A stretch of 24,141 nt of DNA from positions 1 to 24,141 of the IMG/VR virus record IMGVR_UViG_3300025886_000156; one strand, 5' to 3'. Source of the DNA: a virus. The position numbers and the translations under genes were made by a program. The notes beneath the pieces are model-generated. The model searched no databases, had not been told where the DNA came from, and was given only the letters and a program-made list of their open reading frames with translations. Positions 5,166 to 12,875 of this stretch are shown in pieces. Every line of letters begins with the position of its first letter. Positions within the stretch are counted from its first letter, which is position 1.

Positions 5166-7592
5166 ATGGCTACCACTCCTATAACAAGTTATTTTCCAAG
5201 CCAAATAGCTAGTGACCAAGAAAAAATGTCATTAGACTACGGGACCACTATTGGTAGAGCTATAGAAAATGAATGGTTTAGTTCCGATAATGGGAACGGC
5301 AGGTTCAAAAGTAACCAAGCAACCTTTCATAATCTTAGATTATACGCTCGAGGAGAGCAGCCAATTCAAAAATATAAAGATGAGTTATCAATCAATGGTG
5401 ATTTATCATATTTGAATTTAGACTGGAAGCCTGTACCAATTATACCTAAGTTTGTAGATATAGTTGTTAACGGAATTTCAGACAGACAATTTGACATAAA
5501 AGCATACTCTCAGGATCCATACGGTGTTGAAAAAAGAACTAAGTATATGGAGTCTATTATAAGAGACATGCAAACCCAGGCGCTAAACGACTTCGCAGCT
5601 AAGGAGTTTGGGGTTAATTTGTTTGAGAATAACCCTGACACTTTGCCTAAAAACAAAGAAGAGCTTGATCTACACATGCAGCTTAGCTACAAGCAGCAAG
5701 TTGAAATAGCTGAAGAGCAGGCTATAAATGTATTATTAGATGGTAATAAATACGATTTAATTAAAAGAAGATGTAACTATGATCTAACGACTATTGGTAT
5801 TGGCGCTGTGAAAAACACCTTTAGCAAAGCAGAGGGAGCTTTAGTTGATTACGTGGACCCCGTAACCTTAGTGTGGTCTTACACGGATTCTCCATATTTT
5901 GATGACGTATATTACGTAGGGGAAGTTAAAGCAGTTCATTTAAACGAACTTAAAAAACAATTCCCTCACTTAACTAATGATGATCTACAAAAAATAGCAG
6001 GTCAAAATACAAGCAACAATGGTTTTTATGACAGAACCCTTAGTAATTCGGATTATGACGATTCAAATACTGTTCAGGTTCTTTACTTTAATTACAAGAC
6101 TTTTTCAAATGAAGTTTACAAGGTTAAGGAAACTGCTACAGGAGCAGCTAAAATAATTCCTAAAACAGATGAATTTAATCCGCCTGAAGAATTATATGAG
6201 GAGTACGGGATAACTAAGTTGTCTAAATCCTTAGAAGTTGTTTATGAGGGAGTAAAAGTTTTAGGTGGAGAAATGCTTAAATGGGAATTAGCAAAAAATA
6301 TGATTCGCCCTAAGAGCGATTACACTAAGGTTAAGATGAATTATAGCATCGTGGCGCCTAGAATGTATAGAGGTAGAATAGAATCAATAGTAAGCCGTAT
6401 AACTGGTTTTGCGGATATGATTCAATTAACTCACTTAAAGTTACAACAAGTAATGTCAAGAATGGTGCCTGATGGTGTTTATCTTGATGCAGACGGATTA
6501 GCTGAAGTAGATCTTGGCAATGGAACTAATTACAACCCGCAAGAAGCGCTTAATATGTTCTTTCAAACAGGTTCTGTTATAGGTAGATCGTTCACTCAAG
6601 ATGGTGATATGAATCCTGGTAAAGTGCCAATACAAGAAATTACAACAGGAGCGGGTGGGCAAAAAATGCAAAGCTTAATAACCAACTACAACTATTACAT
6701 GCAAATGATAAGAGATGTTACGGGGTTAAACGAAGCAAGAGATGGCAGCACTCCAGATGCTAGAGCTTTAGTTGGTGTGCAAAAAATGGCTGCAGCAAAC
6801 TCTAATACAGCAACAAGACATATATTGGATGGTAGTTTATATCTAACGTCTGATTTATGTGAAGGATTATCATTAAGGATATCAGATATACTAGAATACT
6901 CACCTACAAAGGAAGCATTTATACACAAGATAGGTAATCAAAATGTAGCAGTGCTTGAAGAGATGAGCGATCTATACTTATATGATTTTGGCATATTTAT
7001 TGAGCTTCAACCAGACGAAGAGCAAAGAGCTGTTCTTGAAAACAACATTCAAGCAGCTGTTCAAAGTGGTCTTATAGACTTAACTGATGCAATTGATCTT
7101 AGGGAAATTAAAAACTTAAAGCTAGCTAATCAATTATTAAAGATAAGAAGGAACGAGAAGCAGATTAAGGATCAGCAAATGCAGCAGCAAAATATACAAG
7201 CTCAAGCACAAGCAAACACACAAGCACAACAAGTAGCGGCTCAAGCAGAAGTGCAAAAAGGACAAGCTTTAATCCAACAAAAAATTGCATTAGAGCAAGC
7301 AAAAGCTCAAATAGATGCTCAAAAATTAATACAAGAAGCTTCTTTGAAAAAAGAGTTGATGCAATTAGAATTCCAAATGAATATGCAGCTTAAAGGTATT
7401 GAGGTTCAAGGTCGGAAAACTGAAGTAACAGATAAAGAAGATAGAAAAGACGAAAGAACTAAGCTACAAGCTACACAACAGAGTGAATTAATAAATCAAA
7501 GACAGAATGATTTACCTCCAAAAAACTTCGAATCCAGCGGAAACGATATACTTAGCGGAGATTTTAACTTAGGTTCCTTTGGGCCTAGGTAA
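5166..7592 (+). CDS. portal protein
   Basis: This 808-aa protein would form the dodecameric ring through which DNA enters and leaves the capsid. Typical portal features of this phage group are visible near the N-terminus: NLRLYARGEQPIQKYKDEL, then LSYLNLDWKPVPIIPKFVDI and VVNGISDR, followed by a helical crossing region (QEQAINVLLD-like, about 170-200). Residues about 400-560 contain the ARALVGVQKMAAANS segment and a predicted long helix. The last about 150 residues are Gln/Ala-rich coiled coil (QMQQQNIQAQAQANTQAQQ), then a charged segment and an Asn/Gly/Ser tail, a layout common in large portals of crAss-like and marine phages. It directly follows terL and precedes the scaffold gene, the standard order. 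It begins after the leader TAAAAAT. Confidence 0.88.
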   Translation: MATTPITSYFPSQIASDQEKMSLDYGTTIGRAIENEWFSSDNGNGRFKSNQATFHNLRLYARGEQPIQKYKDELSINGDLSYLNLDWKPVPIIPKFVDIVVNGISDRQFDIKAYSQDPYGVEKRTKYMESIIRDMQTQALNDFAAKEFGVNLFENNPDTLPKNKEELDLHMQLSYKQQVEIAEEQAINVLLDGNKYDLIKRRCNYDLTTIGIGAVKNTFSKAEGALVDYVDPVTLVWSYTDSPYFDDVYYVGEVKAVHLNELKKQFPHLTNDDLQKIAGQNTSNNGFYDRTLSNSDYDDSNTVQVLYFNYKTFSNEVYKVKETATGAAKIIPKTDEFNPPEELYEEYGITKLSKSLEVVYEGVKVLGGEMLKWELAKNMIRPKSDYTKVKMNYSIVAPRMYRGRIESIVSRITGFADMIQLTHLKLQQVMSRMVPDGVYLDADGLAEVDLGNGTNYNPQEALNMFFQTGSVIGRSFTQDGDMNPGKVPIQEITTGAGGQKMQSLITNYNYYMQMIRDVTGLNEARDGSTPDARALVGVQKMAAANSNTATRHILDGSLYLTSDLCEGLSLRISDILEYSPTKEAFIHKIGNQNVAVLEEMSDLYLYDFGIFIELQPDEEQRAVLENNIQAAVQSGLIDLTDAIDLREIKNLKLANQLLKIRRNEKQIKDQQMQQQNIQAQAQANTQAQQVAAQAEVQKGQALIQQKIALEQAKAQIDAQKLIQEASLKKELMQLEFQMNMQLKGIEVQGRKTEVTDKEDRKDERTKLQATQQSELINQRQNDLPPKNFESSGNDILSGDFNLGSFGPR

Positions 7593-7624
7593 TAATAATA
7601 ATAACAATTATATAATATTTTATC

Positions 7625-8785
7625 ATGGCAGAAGAACAAGAACAAGGAATTCCTGTAGTAGCGGAAGCTCCTCAAGAGGAACAAAAACCATTGTCGTATG
7701 ATGATGGCGTCATTAGAGTTAATCTAGACGAATTAAATAAACCAGCAGAAGAAGCTGTTACGGCTCCTGACGTAGTTGTAGAAGAAGTAGCTGAAACACC
7801 TGAGGTAATAGCTGATGAAACACCTCAACAGCCAGAACCTGTTCAAGCTGAAGAATCTTTTATTGAAGAGATAACGGAAGAAGAGGTGCAGGAACAAGTA
7901 GAAGATCTTCAAGAAGATGTACACGAAGCTCTCGCTGAACAACAAAATTCAGGAATTGAATTACCAGATAATATACAGAAGGTAGTTGAATTCATGAATG
8001 ATACAGGCGGAAGCTTAGAGGACTACGTAAAACTTAATACTGATTATGCTTCTTTAAATGAAGGACAACTATTAAGGGAATACTACGAGTCAACTAAACC
8101 GCATTTAGACAGGGAAGAAATTGATTTCTTAATGGAAGACAACTTTTCTTATGATGAAGAACTAGACGAAGACAGAGATGTACGTAAAAAGAAAATAGCC
8201 CATAAAGAAGAATTAGCAAAAGCTAAAAATCACTTAGAGGGATTAAAAACAAAATATTACGACGAAGTAAAAGCTGGGGTAAATTTAAACCCAGAGCAAC
8301 AAAAAGCGGTTGAATTTTTCAATCGATATAGTAAAGAAAACGAAGCAGCAACTAAAGTAGCTGAAAGTCAAGTGTCTGTATTTAAGAACAAAACAGAAAA
8401 GCTTTTTACCGATGATTTCAAAGGTTTTGATTTCAACGTTGGTGAAAAGAAGTTCCGTTTTAAAGTAAACAATGCAGACCAGGTTAAAGACACCCAAAGC
8501 GACATCAATAATTTGGTCAAGAAGTTCTTGAACGACAAAAATGAAATGAGTGACGCAGCAGGTTATCACAAGTCTTTATTTACAGCTATGAATGCAGACA
8601 AGATTGCAAACCATTTTTATGAGCAAGGCAAGGCCGATGCAATGAAAACAAGTGTACAGAAAGCTAAAAACATTGATATGGGTCCTCGAGGCACTCATGA
8701 GAAAGTCAGTGACAACAGCGGATTCTCTGTAAAAGCAGTCCCGTCAAAAAGCACCAACAAGTATGGCTTCAAAATTAAAAAATAA
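7625..8785 (+). CDS. capsid scaffolding protein
   Basis: This 386-aa protein lies between portal and capsid genes and has scaffold-like composition. Residues 1-110 are very acidic and Pro/Val/Glu-rich low complexity (for example PLSYDDGVIRVNLDEL, then runs of EE). The middle (about 110-330) is charged helix, including KKKIAHKEELAKAKNHLEGL. The C-terminal 50 residues are basic (SVKAVPSKSTNKYGFKIKK), suited to binding an acidic capsid surface. No protease motif is visible, so any head maturation protease would be encoded elsewhere or be absent. It is preceded by five consecutive in-frame TAA triplets (7590-7604) closing the portal gene. The role is inferred from position and composition. Confidence 0.78.
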   Translation: MAEEQEQGIPVVAEAPQEEQKPLSYDDGVIRVNLDELNKPAEEAVTAPDVVVEEVAETPEVIADETPQQPEPVQAEESFIEEITEEEVQEQVEDLQEDVHEALAEQQNSGIELPDNIQKVVEFMNDTGGSLEDYVKLNTDYASLNEGQLLREYYESTKPHLDREEIDFLMEDNFSYDEELDEDRDVRKKKIAHKEELAKAKNHLEGLKTKYYDEVKAGVNLNPEQQKAVEFFNRYSKENEAATKVAESQVSVFKNKTEKLFTDDFKGFDFNVGEKKFRFKVNNADQVKDTQSDINNLVKKFLNDKNEMSDAAGYHKSLFTAMNADKIANHFYEQGKADAMKTSVQKAKNIDMGPRGTHEKVSDNSGFSVKAVPSKSTNKYGFKIKK

Positions 8786-8800
8786 TAAATAAAAAAAATT

Positions 8801-10228
8801 ATGGCAACAAAATTTACTGGGAGCGCAGGAGCATTAGCTCACTTAGTCCCACGACCAACACAAAACTTATTTCAAGACAACTATTTAACACTAGCTGACT
8901 TAGACTTTACACAACAATTCTTACCTGAGGTGTATGAAAAAGAAGTAGAGCGTTACGGAAACCGTACGATCTCTGGATTCTTAAGAATGGTAGGAGCAGA
9001 AATGCCAATGGCTTCAGACGTAGTAGTTTGGTCAGAGCAAGGAAGATTACACGCAGCTTACGATCCAGTTGAGACTACAGCTACAACAGTTATAATCCCA
9101 GCAGTTGGGGGAGTTTCTCAAAATGTTATTGGACCAGGAGCTACTATCGTAGTTGCTTCAGCTAATGGTTTAGTGGTAGAAAAAGCTTATGTACAGTCTG
9201 TTACAGCGAATTCTCCTAACGCAGGTGATGCTACATTAACAGTAACTGGATATGCAACTCCAGCTATTACAGTGCATGCAGCCGCCAAAATCTTCGTATA
9301 TGGTTCTGAATATGCAAAAGGAACGTCTAATGCAGGTACTTCTGTTGATGCAGCTTTCGAGCAGTTTAATAACAAACCAATTATCCTTAGAGACAAGTAT
9401 AATGTAAGTGGATCTGATACAGCTCAAATTGGGTGGGTTGAAGTTACTACTGAAGTTGGAACATCTGGATACTTATGGTATTTAAAATCTGAGCACGAAG
9501 CACGTATTCGTTTTGAGGATCAATTAGAAATGAGTATGTTAGAAGCTGAAAAGTCAGCTGCTGGTATTACGGTTGCAGACGCTAGCTTTGGCGGTGGAAC
9601 AACTCTTACTGGTTCTGATGGACTTTTTGCCGCACTTGAAGATAGAGGTCTTGTCTATACAGATCAAAATTTTGGTGGAGCGAATGGACTTGCAGACTTT
9701 GACGAGATACTACAAGAGCTTGATAAGCAAGGAGCGATTGAAGAGAATATGTTATTCTTAGATCGTGCTACTTCTTTAGGCATTGACAACATGTTAGCCG
9801 CTCAAAATTCTTACGGTGCTAATGGTACATCTTATGGTGTATTTGACAACTCTGAAGATATGGCGCTTAACTTAGGATTTAGCGGATTCCGTAGAGGATC
9901 TTACGATTTCTATAAGACTGACTGGAAATACTTAAACGACGCCACTACTCGTGGATTAGTTGGAGATATCGAAGGTGTGGTTGTACCAGCTGGAACTTCT
10001 ACAGTTTACGATCAGCAATTAGGTAAAAATATTTCACGACCATTCTTACATACTCGTTATAGAGCTTCTGAAGCTGACGATCGTAAGATGAAGTCTTGGA
10101 TTACTGGATCTGTTGGTGGAAACTATACAAGCGACGAGGATGCAATGAACGTTCATTTCTTATCAGAAAGATGTTTATGTGTACAAGCAGCTAACAACTT
10201 CGTATTATTGAAGAAAGTTAATGTTTAA
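8801..10228 (+). CDS. major capsid protein
   Basis: This 475-aa protein builds the icosahedral shell (HK97-type fold expected). The N-terminus ALAHLVPRPTQNLFQDNYLT, then LDFTQQFLPEVYEKEVERYG and NRTISGFLRMVGAEMPM, is a strongly conserved pattern of marine Bacteroidetes-phage capsid proteins. Residues about 95-175 look like an inserted Ala/Val/Thr-rich beta domain. Later blocks include SEHEARIRFEDQLEMSMLEA, a helical spine-like stretch, and the C-terminal FLSERCLCVQAANNFVLLKK. It follows the scaffold gene by 15 bp with an A-rich leader, and a strong stem-loop terminator sits 17 bp after its stop. That arrangement fits high, separately tuned expression. Confidence 0.88.
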   Translation: MATKFTGSAGALAHLVPRPTQNLFQDNYLTLADLDFTQQFLPEVYEKEVERYGNRTISGFLRMVGAEMPMASDVVVWSEQGRLHAAYDPVETTATTVIIPAVGGVSQNVIGPGATIVVASANGLVVEKAYVQSVTANSPNAGDATLTVTGYATPAITVHAAAKIFVYGSEYAKGTSNAGTSVDAAFEQFNNKPIILRDKYNVSGSDTAQIGWVEVTTEVGTSGYLWYLKSEHEARIRFEDQLEMSMLEAEKSAAGITVADASFGGGTTLTGSDGLFAALEDRGLVYTDQNFGGANGLADFDEILQELDKQGAIEENMLFLDRATSLGIDNMLAAQNSYGANGTSYGVFDNSEDMALNLGFSGFRRGSYDFYKTDWKYLNDATTRGLVGDIEGVVVPAGTSTVYDQQLGKNISRPFLHTRYRASEADDRKMKSWITGSVGGNYTSDEDAMNVHFLSERCLCVQAANNFVLLKKVNV

Positions 10229-10244
10229 TCAAAAGTAAATCAAC

Positions 10245-10290
10245 GTAATTGTTACCCTCGTTGTATTAGCGGGGGTAATTATTACTTTTT
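10245..10290 (+). terminator. intrinsic terminator after capsid gene
   Basis: The arms GTAATTGTTACCCTCG (10245-10260) and CGGGGGTAATTATTAC (10270-10285) form a 16-position stem with one T-T mismatch and two G-T wobbles. The loop is TTGTATTAG, and TTTTT follows at 10286-10290. This is the best intrinsic terminator in the window and would end, or partly end, transcripts covering the head genes. Confidence 0.82.
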
Positions 10291-10315
10291 AAAAATTATC
10301 TAATTATATTATATC

Positions 10316-11155
10316 ATGGCAAAAAAAGCTACAGCACAGCAAGCAGAGGTTGCTCCTCAAGCAATTGAAAATACTTATGTAGAACCAGCAAAGGTTTCTG
10401 CACCTAAAAAAATTATACCGGAATTTGAATTTAAAGATAGAACATATTACCTAGCAACAGGTAAGTCTCCTTTAGTTTACACAATTGCGTCTAAGCATAG
10501 TAACAATAAGCCTCTATTATATTTTGACAAAGATTCAGGATATCAAAGAGAACTTCGATATGCAACAAACCAAAGATCCTGTTTTGTCGACGAACAAAAA
10601 GGAGAAGCTACATTAGGCCGTATTGTTTTCAGAGATGGAACATTAACGGTTAAAAAAGAGAATGTATCATTACAAAAATTACTTTCTATATATCACCCAT
10701 TAAGCGGCATTATATTTAAAGAGTTAGATCCAGTACAAAGTTCCGTTGACGAATTAGATTGGATTGAATACGAATTAGAAGCACTGAACGCTGCTAAAAC
10801 ACTTGACATCGATCACGCGGAAGCAATACTAAGATCTGAGTATGGTGAAAAAGTAACAACATTATCTTCTAGTGAATTAAAAAGAGATCTAATGATCTTT
10901 GCTAAAAAGAATCCAATTTTATTTATTCAATTAGCCACTGATGACTCATTACAATTGAGAAACACAGGAGCTAAAGCAGTAGAGGCTGGCATCTTACATC
11001 TCTCAGGAGATCAGCGTACATTCACATATGGCGATGGAAAAAGAAAGTTAATGACAGTTCCTTTTGATGAGCATCCTTATTCAGCATTAGCGTCTTACTT
11101 TAAGACAGATGCAGGTATGGAGGTTTACAAAACAATTTTAAAGAAACTTAAATAA
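10316..11155 (+). CDS. conserved head-associated protein of unknown function
   Basis: This 279-aa protein has an Ala/Gln/Pro-rich N-terminal 35 residues, then a compact beta-rich region (EFEFKDRTYYLATGKSPLVY, with a basic EFKDR..Y strand) to about residue 110. A mixed helical part follows, with WIEYELEALNAAKTLDIDHA, SSSELKRDLMIFAKKNP, LATDDSLQLRNTGAKAVEAG and a C-terminal LASYFKTDAGMEVYKTILKK. Proteins with this layout follow the capsid gene in related marine phages as I recall them, but no function is known to me. It is set apart by hairpins on both sides (terminator at 10245-10290 and long stem-loop at 11163-11207), so it may be transcribed or processed as its own unit. A minor head or completion protein is possible. 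Confidence 0.72.
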   Translation: MAKKATAQQAEVAPQAIENTYVEPAKVSAPKKIIPEFEFKDRTYYLATGKSPLVYTIASKHSNNKPLLYFDKDSGYQRELRYATNQRSCFVDEQKGEATLGRIVFRDGTLTVKKENVSLQKLLSIYHPLSGIIFKELDPVQSSVDELDWIEYELEALNAAKTLDIDHAEAILRSEYGEKVTTLSSSELKRDLMIFAKKNPILFIQLATDDSLQLRNTGAKAVEAGILHLSGDQRTFTYGDGKRKLMTVPFDEHPYSALASYFKTDAGMEVYKTILKKLK

Positions 11156-11162
11156 GTTACCC

Positions 11163-11207
11163 TTTGTAGTGGTTAGGCCATCTTAAAGGTGGCTTAATTA
11201 CTATAAA
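11163..11207 (+). promoter_or_regulatory. long stem-loop between genes, no T-tract
   Basis: The arms TTTGTAGTGGTTAGGCCATC (11163-11182) and GGTGGCTTAATTACTATAAA (11188-11207) pair along all 20 positions with several G-T wobbles and a TTAAA loop. No T-run follows on the + strand, so it is not a standard intrinsic terminator. It could be an RNA processing or 3'-end stability element, or an atypical terminator. Confidence 0.65.
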
Positions 11208-11225
11208 TAATAAAAAAATACACAA

Positions 11226-11957
11226 ATGGCAATAAGCGTAGACAGTGTTTACCAACGAGTGCTTGGTATCCTTAATAAAGAGCAAAGAGGTTATGTAACC
11301 GCTCAAGAATTTAATCTATTTGCCAATCAAGCTCAAGAAGATTTATTCGAACAATATTTTTACGATATAAATCAATTCGGAAGAGTTCCAGGTAACAGCA
11401 CTGAGTATTCAGACATGCTAACCCTGTTAAATGAAAAAATTAATATATTTGAATCTGTTGCGCAACCAACACGTTCAGGCTTATTCTTTGAGCCGGCAGC
11501 AGACCAATATAGATTAGGATCAGTTGTATATAAGAACACGACCACCAACTCCTTTGGTGTGGCTACGACTGAAAACATAGAAGCTGAGCGTATCAACGCA
11601 AACGAGTTTCTATATATAAATTCATCTCCATTAACAAAACCTAAAAACGTTAGACCTATTTTTGTTTCAAATACAAGCGGAATTAGAGTATACGGTAATT
11701 CAGAGATTACAGACCCAACTGAAGTTGAGTTTCAATACATAAAGAAACCAGCTAAAGTGCAGTGGGCTTATCAAATAGTTTTTCAAGAACCATTATACGA
11801 TGCAGCCAACTCTGTCAACTTTGAGCTACATCCTTCTGAAGAAACAGAACTTGTTATTAAAATACTAGAGCTTTCTGGTATACTAATAAAAGATTTGTCT
11901 TTATATCAAGTAATGAATCAAGAAGAGAACGAAACAATCCAACAAGAAAAAGCATAA
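11226..11957 (+). CDS. head-tail connector/ring-like protein
   Basis: This 243-aa protein has a helical N-terminus, SVYQRVLGILNKEQRGYVTA then QEFNLFANQAQEDLFEQYFY, which is characteristic of a structural protein between the capsid and tail genes in marine phages. A beta-rich centre follows (about 85-190), with VRPIFVSNTSGIRVYGNSEI, VEFQYIKKPAKVQWAY. The C-terminal part NFELHPSEETELVIKILELS is a final helix ending in a Gln/Glu-rich tail. Position after the head genes and right before another adaptor-like protein suggests a ring or connector component, as in crAss-like phages. The exact position in the particle cannot be deduced here. Preceded by leader AATAATAAAAAAATACACAA. Confidence 0.68.
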   Translation: MAISVDSVYQRVLGILNKEQRGYVTAQEFNLFANQAQEDLFEQYFYDINQFGRVPGNSTEYSDMLTLLNEKINIFESVAQPTRSGLFFEPAADQYRLGSVVYKNTTTNSFGVATTENIEAERINANEFLYINSSPLTKPKNVRPIFVSNTSGIRVYGNSEITDPTEVEFQYIKKPAKVQWAYQIVFQEPLYDAANSVNFELHPSEETELVIKILELSGILIKDLSLYQVMNQEENETIQQEKA

Positions 11958-11960
11958 TAT

Positions 11961-12872
11961 ATGGGCTTAATAAACCAAACAGATGAACAGTACTACCTAG
12001 GTCCAGATAATGTTTGGAACAGTTGGGACGAAGACTACGGTAATTATCAATTTACCAGTATAAAAGATATTATAAATAACTTCATTATATCTTACGTAGG
12101 TGAAGAGAAGATCATACCTAAAGCAAAAAGAACCGACGTAGCATTTCATGCTCAGCGAGGTATTCAAGAATTTAGCTTTGATATATTGCCTTCCGTTAAA
12201 TCCGCAGAGATTGAAGTAGGGCCTAATTTAAACTTCGTATTACCTAAAGACTACGTAAACTATGTAAAACTAGTTTGGGTTGATTCTAGCGGCATAGAAC
12301 GCGTAATATACCCAGCTCAGCACACTAGCAACCCTTTCCCTATCCTACAAGACAACAATTACGAATATCTATTTGACGAACAAGACCAGGAGATCATATC
12401 TGCTCAGTCCTCAGAGACAAAGAAAAGATTTCAATCAACAACTAATAGTGAGATTGGAAATGAATCTGATAATATTACCAATAGAGGATTTTCAATTAAT
12501 CACTTTGGCAGACGTTACGGTATTTCACCTCAACAAGCACAAACAAATGGTGTTTTTTACATCGATCAGCTTCAAGGAATTATATTCTTTGACTCTTCAT
12601 TTGTAGGGAGGATAGTTACTTTAAAATACATTTCTGATGGCTTAGGTACAGACGAGGAAATGGTAGTACATAAATTTGCAGAGGAGGCTTTATATAAATA
12701 CATGGCATACGCTATATTATCTACTAGAGCCAACACTCCTGAATATTTAGTATCAAGATTTAAGAGGGAGCAATCTGCGGCTAAAAGAAATGCAAAAATA
12801 AGATTATCTAATATTAAAATAGAGGAAATTACACAAGTTATGCGTAATAAATCTAAGATCATAAAACACTAA
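11961..12872 (+). CDS. connector/tail-adaptor-like protein
   Basis: This 303-aa protein begins 3 bp after the previous stop. It shows TSIKDIINNFIISYVGEEKI, RTDVAFHAQRGIQEFSFDIL and LPKDYVNYVKLVWVDSSG, a pattern seen in neck or tail-tubular-type proteins of this phage group. A hydrophilic Ser/Asn/Gln-rich region (about 135-185) separates this from IDQLQGIIFFDSSFVGRIVT, followed by helices with EEALYKYMAYAILSTRA and a basic C-terminus (KREQSAAKRNAKIRLSNIKI). The two connector-like genes and the giant gene after them are spaced by only 3 bp, so they are probably translated together as a tail-assembly set. A T7 gp11-like adaptor is a possible analogue. Confidence 0.65.
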   Translation: MGLINQTDEQYYLGPDNVWNSWDEDYGNYQFTSIKDIINNFIISYVGEEKIIPKAKRTDVAFHAQRGIQEFSFDILPSVKSAEIEVGPNLNFVLPKDYVNYVKLVWVDSSGIERVIYPAQHTSNPFPILQDNNYEYLFDEQDQEIISAQSSETKKRFQSTTNSEIGNESDNITNRGFSINHFGRRYGISPQQAQTNGVFYIDQLQGIIFFDSSFVGRIVTLKYISDGLGTDEEMVVHKFAEEALYKYMAYAILSTRANTPEYLVSRFKREQSAAKRNAKIRLSNIKIEEITQVMRNKSKIIKH

Positions 12873-12875
12873 TAT

